A stretch of 64,000 nt of DNA from CAZSDP01 sp964605665 (GCA_964605665.1 CAZSDP010000002.1:186001-250000), one strand, 5' to 3'. Counted from the stretch's first letter, positions 46,978 through 55,561 are shown. Notes: a model not told the origin generated them from the letters alone. Made by a program: numbers and translations.

Positions 46978-47943
46978 GTGTGGAAACTGATTTGTGAGGC
47001 GAAAGACCGACTTGAGGGCCGGGTGAGGCGGACGCCTCTGGTGGAGGTACCGGCGGAGTTTCTCCCTCGAGGGAGCCGTCTCCTCCTCAAACTGGAGTGT
47101 CGTCAAGTTTCCGGCTCGTTCAAGGCTCGAGGTGCACGCCACTATCTCGATCGGTTGCTCGAGGGAACCCCACCTCCCGGAGTGATCACCTACTCCAGTG
47201 GAAACCACGGCAGGGCGGTTGCGGAAGCGGCTGCGGATCGGGGTATTCCGGCAGTGGTGACCGTTCCCGACGACATCGATCGATCGAAGGCAGAGGCGAT
47301 CGAACGGGCGGGCGCCCTACTGATTCGGGCGGGAGCGACCTCCACCAGTCGATACCAAAGAGCTCTCGAAATCGCGCAAGAGAGCCACCTCGAGATCATT
47401 CCTCCCTTTGATCATGATTGGATCCTCGCGGGTCAGGCGACCGTTGCGCTCGAGATTCTCGAGGACTGCCCTGAGATGACCGATCTCTGGGCACCGGTCG
47501 GAGGAGGGGGGCTCAGCGGGGGGTGTGCCGCGACTCTGATCGAGCGGGCTCCAGAGGTGCGGCTGCACGCGGTCGAACCGATCGGCGCCGCCGCCTATGC
47601 CGAGTCTGTGAGGGTTGGCGATCGGGTACACCTTCGCGAAACGGGGTCTGTCGCCGATGGGCTACTTCCGCTGGCGATCGGCGAGCGCAATTGGTCATGG
47701 TTGCGCAGATGCGCTGCGCAGCCTGAAGAGGTCTCAGATCAGGAGATCTTGAGATCCCTGCACCTCTTGCGCACAGATCTCGAGATTACGGCGGAACCTT
47801 CCGGCGCGGTCGCCGCAGCGCCTCTTCTCGCTCGTGAGCCACTGGAGCCCCCGCCGACAGGCGAGGTGCATGTCGCGATTGTGAGTGGCGGAAACGTCGA
47901 TCCAGAGCGTTTGGCGACGCTCTTGGAGTCTGCGGAAGGGTAA
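46978..47943 (+). CDS. PLP-dependent threonine/serine dehydratase-family protein
   Basis: 321 residues, starting at a GTG (46978); no other start codon is available in the preceding frame and the ribosome binding site (GGAG) is distant, so the start is the least certain part. It is a fold-type II PLP enzyme. K49 in S-G-S-F-K-A-R-G-A is the predicted Schiff-base lysine, with S-S-G-N-H-G-R-A, a glycine loop G-G-G-G-L-S-G-G for the phosphate, and S-G-G-N near the end. This set fits catabolic threonine/serine dehydratase or serine racemase. There is no ACT domain, so it is not the biosynthetic IlvA form. The rhodanese lipoprotein gene follows at once. Confidence 0.9.
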   Translation: MWKLICEAKDRLEGRVRRTPLVEVPAEFLPRGSRLLLKLECRQVSGSFKARGARHYLDRLLEGTPPPGVITYSSGNHGRAVAEAAADRGIPAVVTVPDDIDRSKAEAIERAGALLIRAGATSTSRYQRALEIAQESHLEIIPPFDHDWILAGQATVALEILEDCPEMTDLWAPVGGGGLSGGCAATLIERAPEVRLHAVEPIGAAAYAESVRVGDRVHLRETGSVADGLLPLAIGERNWSWLRRCAAQPEEVSDQEILRSLHLLRTDLEITAEPSGAVAAAPLLAREPLEPPPTGEVHVAIVSGGNVDPERLATLLESAEG

Positions 47944-47948
47944 GACAA

Positions 47949-48524
47949 TTGCCCGGAATCAGCTTTTCCGGACGAAGAAACCGGTCGAGGAGCTGTCGAG
48001 CCAGCTTTCGCCGTATCGCCTTCATGACCACCCTCCTTTGCGGATTGGTGGTGGCGATCGGCTGTGCACCAGCGCCGGCGGAGGGGGAAGCGGGTCGCGC
48101 GGCTCGAGTTGAGCAGCTCTTCGCAGAGGTGTGCTCTCGGTATCCGGAAGTTCCCACCATCGATCGCCCGACGCTGATTTCATTGGGAGATCGGGTGCTT
48201 CTCGTCGATGTACGGCCGATCGAAGAGCGATCGATTTCGACGATTCCAGGTGCGGTCACCGAGTCAGAATTCGATCAGATCCCCTTGTCGGAAGATCTCG
48301 TGGTCGTGGCTTACTGCACAGTGGGGGAGAGAAGTGCGCGTTTTGCCCGTGAGCAGCGAAGCCGGGGGGTCGAAGTGCGTAATCTCGCGGGGGGGCTCCT
48401 CGGCTGGGCTCACGAGGGTGGGGAGTTCGTCACTGCGGATGGGGAATCGGCACGACGGGCGCATGTCTACGGGCGTCGTTGGGATCTTCTTCCCGAGGGA
48501 TTCGAGGGCGTGACTCGCAATTGA
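47949..48524 (+). CDS. Rhodanese-domain lipoprotein
   Basis: 191 residues if it starts at the TTG at 47949, which has AAGGG eight bases upstream inside the end of the dehydratase gene. An internal ATG at 48024 would give a more conventional lipoprotein signal (T-L-L-C-G-L-V-V-A-I-G-C) but has no visible ribosome binding site. The Arg-rich stretch before the hydrophobic core suits a secretion signal in either case. The mature part is one rhodanese domain: V-L-L-V-D-V-R-P-I-E-E-R, then the active-site loop Y-C-T-V-G-E-R-S with the catalytic Cys, then L-A-G-G-L-L-G-W. It would handle persulfide sulfur, or only bind anions, at the cell envelope. Confidence 0.85.
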   Translation: MPGISFSGRRNRSRSCRASFRRIAFMTTLLCGLVVAIGCAPAPAEGEAGRAARVEQLFAEVCSRYPEVPTIDRPTLISLGDRVLLVDVRPIEERSISTIPGAVTESEFDQIPLSEDLVVVAYCTVGERSARFAREQRSRGVEVRNLAGGLLGWAHEGGEFVTADGESARRAHVYGRRWDLLPEGFEGVTRN

Positions 48525-48715
48525 GCCGCCGGTTTCAACGACCGATCTTCCTGACGACCTGAGCGAGACTTGCAGCAAAAGTCCGCTCTGACTAGCCTGC
48601 GTTTCTCCACTGAACTACGGCGTCGCCGATTTTCGGCTGAGAGGTCCTGTAGAGATCTCTTGCGAGACGCTGGGGTGGATGCCTGGGCCGGAAGTCAGAA
48701 GGGGGACCCCACCTC

Positions 48716-50677
48716 GTGGATACCATCAGTAATATCAGCTCGTTTCTTTGGTCGGACTGGGTGCCGTGGGTACTGCTCGCAGCGGGGATCCTGTTCACGA
48801 TCTGGACCAAGTTCACCCAGTACACCGCCATGACCCACGGGATCATGGTGGTCCGCGGGGTCTACGACGACCCCGACGATCCTGGGGTGATCAATCACTT
48901 CCAGGCCCTCGCGGCCGCTTTGTCGGCGACCGTTGGTCTCGGCAATATCGGGGGGGTGGCCTTAGCGATCGGAGCGGGAGGTCCGGGAGCACTCTTCTGG
49001 ATGTGGATCACCGGTGTCTTCGGCATGGCGCTGAAGACGATCGAGATCACCCTCGCGATGATGTACCGCAATGTCGACGACCCAGATAACCCACATGGAG
49101 GTGCGATGTGGGTGGTCGAGCGAGTCCTCGGCGACAAAGGGGGGATTTGGAAGCCGATTGCTCGGATGATCGGGACCTTCTTCTGTCTGACCCTCATCGT
49201 CTCGACCTTCACCGGCGGAAACATGTTCCAGGCTTGGAACGTGGCGAATTTGACCCAGAGCTACTTCGATGTACCGACCCTCGTGACCGGCATCATCTTG
49301 GCTGCCGTGGTCGGACTCGTGATCATCGGGGGAATCAAGCGCATCGGGTCTGTGGCTGGGAAACTGGTTCCCTTCATGGTCTTGATCTATCTCGTTTCTG
49401 CCTTTGCCGTTCTCGCCGGTCACGTTGCTGAGATCCCCGGCATGCTGATGCTCGTCGTGAGAAGCGCATTCGATTCCTCAGAAGCGACCGGAGCATTTTT
49501 GGGAGGAACGATGGGCTGGGCCTTCATCCAAGGGATGAAGCGCGCTCTCTTCTCCAATGAGGCAGGGCAAGGTTCGGCACCGATCGCTCACGCCGCGGCG
49601 AAGACCGATGAGTCCGCTCGCGAGGGCATCGTTGGAGGAATTGGCCCATTCATCGATACCCTCTGCATATGCACCCTCACCGCCTTGGTGATCTTGGTGA
49701 CCGGAACGTGGAATCGGTCGGCGATCAGCGACGACAATCAACAAGTGGTCCCCTTCTCCGCTCCGATTGAATTCGAGCAGATCCACCGAGTGGAAACCTC
49801 CGTCGATGCCTGGGATACGGGTGAAGGACTCAACGTCGTTCTCGACGCTCAGTTCTCTCCTCTCCAGATCCTCCGCGGTGGTCAGCTCTTGGAAGCAATG
49901 CCAGCGGAGGCAGCAGCGGCGTTCGAGGCCGCCCTCGCGGAGTACAGAAATTCTCCGTCGATTCGCTATCGAGCGGTGACCTCTGGTGGCATCGAGGCTC
50001 TCCCTCCATCTCGTTGGGACGAGTCTTGGAGCAATGATGATCAGTTCTTCCTCATCGCTCGGGTGGAAGGGGCAGAGGACGGTGAGCGCGGAAGCGCCTT
50101 GGTCAAGCTACTCGGCACGGTCCAGGAGCGCAAAGTTGCCGGTTCCGATGCGCCGCCCACTCTGGAGATCGACTGGAACGATCTCGAGTTCGGAGGGAGT
50201 TGGTCGGAGGGGATCTCAAGTGTCTCCCTCGTCGATCAAGGGGTCTATCACGAGTTCGCGGGCGCTCAGCTCACCGGGCACGCGTTCGATCGCGAGTTCT
50301 TCGGACTGGGTAAGTACCTTGTGACCTTTGCTGCCTGGCTTTTTGCGATCTCCACGATGATTTCTTGGAGCTACTACGGTGAGCAGGGGATGGTGTACAT
50401 GACCGGTGAGAGGGGGGTTCTCCCCTACAAGCTGGTTTTCCTCGCGTTGGTGATCTATGCCGCGAAGTGGATCGAAACGACCGACGACATGGAAGTTTTC
50501 ATGGATCTTGGAACCGGTGCGATGTTGTGGGCGAACCTGCCGATCGTGATCGGTCTCGGCTTCCTCGCGACCCGTGAGCTGAGTCGATACGGTCGCGACC
50601 TCAAAGCGGGAAAGTTCCAGCGTCATGACCGCCCGAAAATGACCGACGTGATCGAAGGTAAGGACGTCGAGAAGTAA
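48716..50677 (+). CDS. AGCS-family sodium:amino-acid symporter with a large extracytoplasmic insert
   Basis: 653 residues; start GTG at 48716. Clear alanine/glycine:cation symporter motifs: T-V-G-L-G-N-I-G-G-V-A near the start, F-S-N-E-A-G-Q-G-S-A-P-I-A-H-A-A, I-D-T-L-C-I-C-T-L-T-A-L-V-I, and W-S-Y-Y-G-E-Q late in the chain. Typical members have about 450-550 residues. Here about 190 residues (roughly 335-525) are inserted after the helix ending V-I-L-V-T-G-T-W. The insert is hydrophilic, acidic and without membrane segments, so it should lie on the extracytoplasmic side. It would import alanine, glycine or similar amino acids with Na+. The upstream dehydratase could use an imported hydroxy-amino acid, but that link is only positional. 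Confidence 0.9.
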   Translation: MDTISNISSFLWSDWVPWVLLAAGILFTIWTKFTQYTAMTHGIMVVRGVYDDPDDPGVINHFQALAAALSATVGLGNIGGVALAIGAGGPGALFWMWITGVFGMALKTIEITLAMMYRNVDDPDNPHGGAMWVVERVLGDKGGIWKPIARMIGTFFCLTLIVSTFTGGNMFQAWNVANLTQSYFDVPTLVTGIILAAVVGLVIIGGIKRIGSVAGKLVPFMVLIYLVSAFAVLAGHVAEIPGMLMLVVRSAFDSSEATGAFLGGTMGWAFIQGMKRALFSNEAGQGSAPIAHAAAKTDESAREGIVGGIGPFIDTLCICTLTALVILVTGTWNRSAISDDNQQVVPFSAPIEFEQIHRVETSVDAWDTGEGLNVVLDAQFSPLQILRGGQLLEAMPAEAAAAFEAALAEYRNSPSIRYRAVTSGGIEALPPSRWDESWSNDDQFFLIARVEGAEDGERGSALVKLLGTVQERKVAGSDAPPTLEIDWNDLEFGGSWSEGISSVSLVDQGVYHEFAGAQLTGHAFDREFFGLGKYLVTFAAWLFAISTMISWSYYGEQGMVYMTGERGVLPYKLVFLALVIYAAKWIETTDDMEVFMDLGTGAMLWANLPIVIGLGFLATRELSRYGRDLKAGKFQRHDRPKMTDVIEGKDVEK

Positions 50678-50702
50678 CGGGCCCGAAATTCTTCAGCAGT
50701 TT

Positions 50703-50735
50703 CCGGGGGAGAGAGCCAGCGGCTCTCTCCCCCGG
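50703..50735 (+). terminator. Strong hairpin after the symporter gene
   Basis: A perfect 15-bp GC-rich stem (50703-50717 with 50721-50735), three-base loop, 26 bases past the stop. It lacks a T-run, so it may slow or stabilise the transcript end rather than act as a classic terminator. Confidence 0.6.
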
Positions 50736-50899
50736 CCTCATTGTGGGCTGAGGGATTCGTCAAAAAGGTCACGGTGACTTGGGGCGTGACGAGCGAAGTC
50801 GCGTTTGGCCAGTGCGGTCAGGGTGCTCGGTGCCTGACTGGGGGCGCGATCTCGGTGAGCAGAGCGATCGTGGGTAGAGAGGAGCTGAGGAATGAGCAG

Positions 50900-51861
50900 G
50901 GCACGAAAAAAGCCACTGCAGATGCAGTGGCCGTACATCAGCTGCCCTCCAGACAAGGGCTCCCGGGGAGAAAATCTCAAAAAAGTCCTGAGAGACCGAA
51001 TTCGTAGGGAAAGGACCGATTCTAGGTCGGTTTGAAGGGCTGGAGCTTCCGAGGATCGAGCAGTGGCGAAGAACAGAGGGGGGGAGCGGAGGCGGGACAG
51101 CTTCGGTGGGTTGCCTGAGGCTGATTGACCGCAGCAAGAGCAGCGCGGACACGAAAAAAGCCACTGCAGATGCAGTGGCCGTACATCAGCTGCCCCCCAG
51201 ACAAGGGCTCCGGGGGAGAAAATCGCAAAAAAATCCTGAGCTGCCGAATTCGTGGGGAAAAGACCGATTCTAGGCCGATTTGGAGAGTTGGAGCTTCAGA
51301 AGATCGATTTGCGGCGAAGAACAGAGGAGGGGGAGCGGAGGCGGGACGGCTTCGGTGGGTTGTCTGAGGCTGATTGACCGCAGCAAGAGCAGCGCGGACA
51401 CGAAAAAAGCCACCGCAGATGCAGTGGCCGTACATCAGCTGCCCCCCAGACAAGGGCTCCGGGGGAGAANNNNNNNNNNNNNNNNNNNNNNNNNNNNNNN
51501 NNNNNNNNNNNNNNNNNNNNNNNNNNNNNNNNNNNNNNNNNNNNNNNNNNNNNNNNNNNNNNNNNNNNNGCAGATGCAGTGGCCGTACATCAGCTGCCCC
51601 CCAGACAAGGGCTCCGGGGGAGAAAATCGCAAAAAAATCCTGAGCTGCCGAATTCGTGGGGAAAAGACCGATTCTAGGCCGATTTGGAGAGTTGGAGCTT
51701 CAGAAGATCGATTTGCGGCGAAGAACAGAGGAGGGGGAGCGGAGGCGGGACGGCTTCGGTGGGTTGTCTGAGGCTGATTGACCGCAGCAAGAGCAGCGCG
51801 GACACGAAAAAAGCCACCGCAGATGCAGTGGCCGTACATCAGCTGCCCCCCAGACAAGGGC
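50900..51861. repeat. Tandem ~249-bp repeat with a terminator-like hairpin in each unit
   Basis: The hairpin GCCACTGC-AGAT-GCAGTGGC (GCCACCGC in later units) starts at 50912, 51160, 51409 and 51813; the spacing is 248-249 bp once the N gap is set aside. Between hairpins the units share nearly all bases; the unit after the gap matches 51210-51430 exactly. On the minus strand each hairpin runs into TTTTTTCG, the form of a rho-independent terminator. Before it on that strand is a C-rich/G-rich pair (CTCCCCCGG and TCTGGGGGG) that can form a second helix. Short open frames cross the units on both strands but none has convincing coding features. The array lies between convergent genes. Copy number is uncertain. 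Confidence 0.88.
51470..51569. other. Assembly gap (100 N) inside the tandem repeat
   Basis: Exactly 100 N. The last 55 bases before it (51415-51469) and the first 55 after it (51570-51624) are identical, so the two contigs share one 55-mer. The N length is a placeholder. Confidence 0.97.
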
Positions 51862-51947
51862 GCGCGAAGAAAAATCTCGAAAAACCCTGAGGAATGCAGC
51901 TGGATGGACGCCTCGGCGCTCACTAAGTCCATGTTTTTTATGGCTTT

Positions 51948-51993
51948 ATAAAAAAGAACGGACGCCGCTCCATCGGGGAGGTGCGTCCGTTCT
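51948..51993 (-). terminator. Terminator of the DUF1573 operon
   Basis: A perfect 10-bp outer stem (51955-51964 with 51984-51993) reads on the minus strand into TTTTTTAT, 30 bases past the stop of the DUF1573 gene at 52023. Confidence 0.85.
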
Positions 51994-52022
51994 CTCATTT
52001 CGAAGCTTTCGCTCCGCTCTGT

Positions 52023-53261
52023 TCAGCGGCTGCCGGGCTTCGAGCCCTTGGGACTGGTCCCCAATCCAGGCTTCTTTTGTGGGGTCGCCGGGGAACGACC
52101 TCCGGCGGCGGGGGTGACCCCGCGTGGATTCGGTCTCTGTGCTCCGCGGGGGGTTGCCCGTTGCGGAACATCACCGAACTGGGCGTAGAGACGGATCTCC
52201 CGTTCTCCCACATCGGGGTCGTCGGTGTAGATCTTCATCCGACCTCGGATCGAGGGTTCGCTGCGATATTCGCGGACGAAGACCGAAACGACGTAGCGCT
52301 GGCCTTCCTTGATCGGCCTGATTTCGGTCGAGAAGACCCCTTCCGGCACATCGAGGATCTCCACTCCCGTGACTTGGAACTGAATGTCGGGAGCGCTGGA
52401 GAAGATCTGCAGATCTCGTCGCACCGGATTGGCGTTCGGTTGCTTGAGAGGCATGGTGTGCGCTCGTTGAAAGACGATGTTGCCGCGCGGTTGAATCGTT
52501 ACCTTGTCGAGGTGATCGATACTGACGTTGACCTGCGACTTATGGCTCTTCCCATCCTCGGTCAGAACTTCGAACTCGACGATGTCACGGAGCATGCCGG
52601 GAAGTTCCGCGGCATCGACTTCGATGCGGGCGACGTAGCGTCCCCCTTCCAGCGGTTCGATGGCGGCAACGCGGCACTGATTCTTCAACGCTTTACCACT
52701 CTTGACGTCAATCGCCAGGTCCGTACCGGGCGCGATGGTGACCTCACCACTGAGGTTTGTCCCCGCGAGTCCCGAGAGGCGCAGCTGTGCAGGAGTGGTG
52801 GTGACCACAAACTCGATGTCCCCCTCGATGGTGATTTTCGTCTGGGGAGACTGCCGATCATTCGAGGTGATGGTGGCTTGGCGGTGATAGTGAGGGACTC
52901 TTTGCTTGCCAGTGTCGACGCTGAGGACGATTTCACCCTCCCCACCGGGGAGGATTTCGCGCGAGAAACGCGCCAAGGTGCAGCCTCAGCCAGGTTTGAC
53001 TTGGGTGATGCGAAGGACCGAGCTCCCCTCGTTGCGAACGGTCCAAGTGTGCTCGACCTTCTCTCCTTGGAGGACTTTGCCCCAGTGAAACTTTGGATCG
53101 GGGATGACGATCTTGGGTCCGACCACTGCCGGGGGAGGAGGAGGTCCGAATCCGTCGTCTTGCCCGAGCAAAGGAGCTTGCCCAACAGTGGGTAGTGCGA
53201 AGCCACTGATGAATACGAGTATCAAGAAGTGCTTCGGAAACAGATGCTGAACAAGACTCAT
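52023..53261 (-). CDS. DUF1573 protein with in-frame TGA at the first motif Cys: candidate selenoprotein
   Basis: 412 residues if the TGA at 52986-52988 is read through (codon 92). The ATG at 53261 has AGAGGT six bases upstream and a signal peptide (F-L-I-L-V-F-I-S-G-F). The N-terminal half, with W-G-K-V-L-Q-G-E, ends R-I-T-Q-V-K-P-G. Then come TGA, G-C-T and, with no other break, L-A-R-F-S-R-E-I-L-P-G-G-E-G. The paralog at 53562-54746 reads R-I-N-S-N-C-G-C-T at the same place with TGT, so TGA replaces a conserved Cys and leaves a U-G-C motif. Downstream of the TGA, two stems can form: GCGCG/CGCGC about 13 bases on (loop 17 bases from the TGA) and CCTCCCC-GGT-GGGGAGG about 33 bases on. Neither is a proven SECIS. 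The C-terminal half matches the paralogs along its whole length, arguing against decay. Alternatives are a point mutation or sequencing error. Predicted exported; role unknown. Confidence 0.8.
52986..52988 (-). other. Putative selenocysteine codon (TGA) in the DUF1573 gene
   Basis: The TGA sits in frame at codon 92, between K-P-G and G-C-T, where the paralog has TGT (C117). It changes the family motif C-G-C to U-G-C. Confidence 0.65.
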
Positions 53262-53265
53262 GGAG

Positions 53266-53565
53266 TTACCTCTTTGCGGCGTCATGATGACGCCGTTCCA
53301 ACCAAATTCTGGCTTCGACCACTTCCGGCTTCGACCAATCGATGTTCGTAAGTTCCTGCTCTCGTGATCGATCCGGATCACCCTCCTCGGCCGCGAGAGT
53401 CGATAGCCCGAAGAGTCGCCCGTCCAGAGATTCGCCCGAATGGAGATCGGACAACAGCCCAGAAGTGTAACGAGAGAACCGCGGGAGCGTCAACTCGTCA
53501 GAATGGACTGCTTCCCGCGACTCTGGAGGGCACATCTTCGTAAAGTGCCTAGATTTGAGACTCAT
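53266..53565 (-). CDS. Small hypothetical protein inside the DUF1573 operon
   Basis: 99 residues of unknown function. I accept it because its ATG (53565) overlaps the TGA of the upstream DUF1573 gene by four bases (ATGA), and its TAA lies four bases before the ATG of the downstream DUF1573 gene, whose ribosome binding site overlaps this stop. The frame thus fills the gap exactly, as in a coupled three-gene operon. The product is hydrophilic and charged, with no signal peptide, no membrane segment and a single Cys; it reads mixed alpha-helical, with a possible helix near the end (W-S-K-P-E-V-V-E-A-R-I-W-L-E). No family recognised. Confidence 0.6.
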   Translation of the reverse strand: MSLKSRHFTKMCPPESREAVHSDELTLPRFSRYTSGLLSDLHSGESLDGRLFGLSTLAAEEGDPDRSREQELTNIDWSKPEVVEARIWLERRHHDAAKR

Positions 53566-54746
53566 CCGGACGGGCTACGCAGCCGAAACTGTGCGATCAC
53601 TTCTCGCTCGCGAGTCGGTTCTCCGGGCTGATCGGTGACGACGATCAGTCGGCCGGTGACTTGAGATTGCCCCAACACCTTCATCACGCGCACTTTGACC
53701 ACATAGTGCTGACCTGGCACCACGGTTCGGAATTCCGTTTGAAACAGGCCTTCGGGAGCCCCCTCAATCCTCACCTCTTCGATCTGGAAGTTGAGATCTG
53801 GCCGCTGCGATCGGAAGACGATCTCCTTGGAGACCTCCCGGTTGGGGTTTCGTTCGAGATGGGCGGTTTGACGCCGGTAGAAGACGACATTGCCACCGGG
53901 AGTGATCCGGATCGGATCCAAATGCTCCAGGACGACCCCATATGTGGTCTCCACTGCGGCCTGCTCCCCGACCTGAACCACGATCACCAATTCGTCTCGC
54001 AGCATTCCAGGCGCCTCGCCGGGACCGCCCTTCAAAGTGACCCGGGCGCCGCCCGAATCGAGCTTTTCAAGTTTGACCAGCTCGAGGTTGGTGCCCACCA
54101 CCTTTGCGGAGTGGACGGTGGTGGGGAGATCGGTTCCCGGTTCGAAGGTGAACTCCGACTCCTTCCCCTCTCCGACCACTCCCGAGACTTTAAGGAGGGG
54201 AGCGGGGGACTGAAGGAGTGGATTCACCTGTCCGATCATCCACAGTTGGATCTGTCCGGCGGTCGGGTCGTTCGAGAAGATCGTTGCACTCTTCCTCAGG
54301 TAGCCGGCAGGAGTCTTACCAGTGTCGACGGTCAGTTCGACGAGGCCTTCTTTTCCCGGGGCGATCTCCTTGCTGTAGAAGGAGGAGGTGCAGCCACAGT
54401 TCGAATTGATCCGCAAGATTTTCAGCGGGGCATCTCCTCGATTGAGCACTCGAAAAGAGTGCTTCATCACTTGCCCTTGCAGCACAGTTTCCCACTCATA
54501 CTGAGTTTCAGGAAACTCGATCTTCGGTTGTGGGAATGGACTTGGAGCAGGATTCGGCTGATCTGGTCCCGGAGTTGGCGGAGTTTGACCGAAGACTCCA
54601 ACCGGTCCCAAGAGAAGGGTCACCAGAGCGGCCCACGCGATGACGGTCAACGCGGGATACCCTCGTTGATCGATCGGGTGCGCAGTTGGGGTTTGGGGAG
54701 AGCAGCTGCGAGTGGGACGATGCTGATCTAAGAGCCGATGGTCCAT
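53562..54746 (-). CDS. DUF1573 protein with normal NCGCT motif
   Basis: 394 residues from the ATG at 54746. A hydrophobic signal segment lies at about 30-50 (A-W-A-A-L-V-T-L-L-L-G-P-V-G-V-F-G-Q), followed by a Pro-rich linker. The DUF1573 (Ig-like) domain contains W-E-T-V-L-Q-G-Q and I-N-S-N-C117-G-C119-T-S. The C-terminal ~200 residues are shared with the other DUF1573 proteins of the window and end in G-R-L-I-V-V-T-D-Q-P. It is the first gene of a three-gene operon. DUF1573 proteins are exported and of unknown biochemical role. This paralog is the internal control showing that the TGA in its neighbour falls on a conserved Cys codon. The open frame extends upstream through the N gap, but that part lacks coding features. 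Confidence 0.87.
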   Translation of the reverse strand: MDHRLLDQHRPTRSCSPQTPTAHPIDQRGYPALTVIAWAALVTLLLGPVGVFGQTPPTPGPDQPNPAPSPFPQPKIEFPETQYEWETVLQGQVMKHSFRVLNRGDAPLKILRINSNCGCTSSFYSKEIAPGKEGLVELTVDTGKTPAGYLRKSATIFSNDPTAGQIQLWMIGQVNPLLQSPAPLLKVSGVVGEGKESEFTFEPGTDLPTTVHSAKVVGTNLELVKLEKLDSGGARVTLKGGPGEAPGMLRDELVIVVQVGEQAAVETTYGVVLEHLDPIRITPGGNVVFYRRQTAHLERNPNREVSKEIVFRSQRPDLNFQIEEVRIEGAPEGLFQTEFRTVVPGQHYVVKVRVMKVLGQSQVTGRLIVVTDQPGEPTREREVIAQFRLRSPSG

Positions 54747-55561
54747 TCTGAATTTGCCTCGATCTTCAGAGTTCAAGGTTGTCGAGCCACCTGAGGGCTC
54801 AATTGTTGGAGAAGGGGTCGTTCCGCCGCTCTTGCGGGATCGCACCCTGTATGTCGCAGCATCGTACCTCGCGGAGCGGTGTCTTCGAAATGGAGTCTCC
54901 AACTTTCCAGCGACCTGATCTGAGGTCCTCAACGACGGTCTCTCCCGAGGATTCAGGCCACAATTCCCAACATCCTGGCGTGGTGAGCGTATCCCCGAAG
55001 GTAGATCGTAGCTGCGCGAGGAATTGGCGGTTACCCTGCCAAGCTGGCTGCTGAAAGGGCGCAAGCTGGCTGCTGGAGGGGGATTTCGGCCTCTNNNNNN
55101 NNNNNNNNNNNNNNNNNNNNNNNNNNNNNNNNNNNNNNNNNNNNNNNNNNNNNNNNNNNNNNNNNNNNNNNNNNNNNNNNNNNNNNNNNNNNNNCAAGCT
55201 GGCTGCTGAAAGGGCGCAAGCTGGCTGCTGGAGGGGGATTTCGGCCTCTCTTGGGCTATCGAGTAAGTTTTCGGTCGACAAATGAAGGCGTGAATTCTTG
55301 TAAATCTCGTGCGTCCTGGATCCCGATGTGGATTTACTTCAGCTAAACTGCGGTTCGTAAGCTTTGGGCAAGACTCTTGCACCAGATTGGAAAATGGTCG
55401 GTGGGAATCGACCTGTGGTGTGGCTCCGCGTCTCTGCAATATCGGCGGTTCGGTTGGTCGACCGAAATCGTGCTGCGTTCGATTCGCAGAGTGCCACCTG
55501 TCCTGATCAGTGAAGATTGACCCGTAATAACTCCCGATGGGGGGGGAAAGGTAGGTCGCCG
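54747..55561. other. Divergent region with assembly gap
   Basis: About 800 bases between the DUF1573 operon (minus) and the thioredoxin-like gene (plus). It contains an imperfect local repeat (CAAGCTGGCTGCTG twice within 55 bases) and the second N gap. Both promoters must be here. No gene is supported. Confidence 0.5.
55095..55194. other. Assembly gap (100 N)
   Basis: Exactly 100 N, flanked by an identical 55-base sequence on each side (55040-55094 and 55195-55249). As at the first gap, this is what two contigs sharing one 55-mer look like, so the true gap may be absent or a collapsed short tandem repeat. Confidence 0.97.

Noticed and set aside
50900..51861. CRISPR array
   Set aside because: The period is ~249 bp and nearly the whole unit is repeated; there are no short repeats with unique spacers and no cas genes.
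50900..51861. Insertion sequence or integron attachment-site array
   Set aside because: No transposase or integrase, no terminal inverted repeats or target duplication, and no attC-type core sites were seen.
51022..51998. Repeat-spanning open frames as a real repetitive protein
   Set aside because: Units are 248 or 249 bp, so the frame is not kept in all copies; composition is Arg/Pro/Ser-rich and a terminator hairpin lies within each unit.
54747..55439. Long N-terminal extension of the DUF1573 gene through the N gap
   Set aside because: The frame is open only because of the N run; the segment lacks coding features and the ATG at 54746 is followed by a normal signal region.
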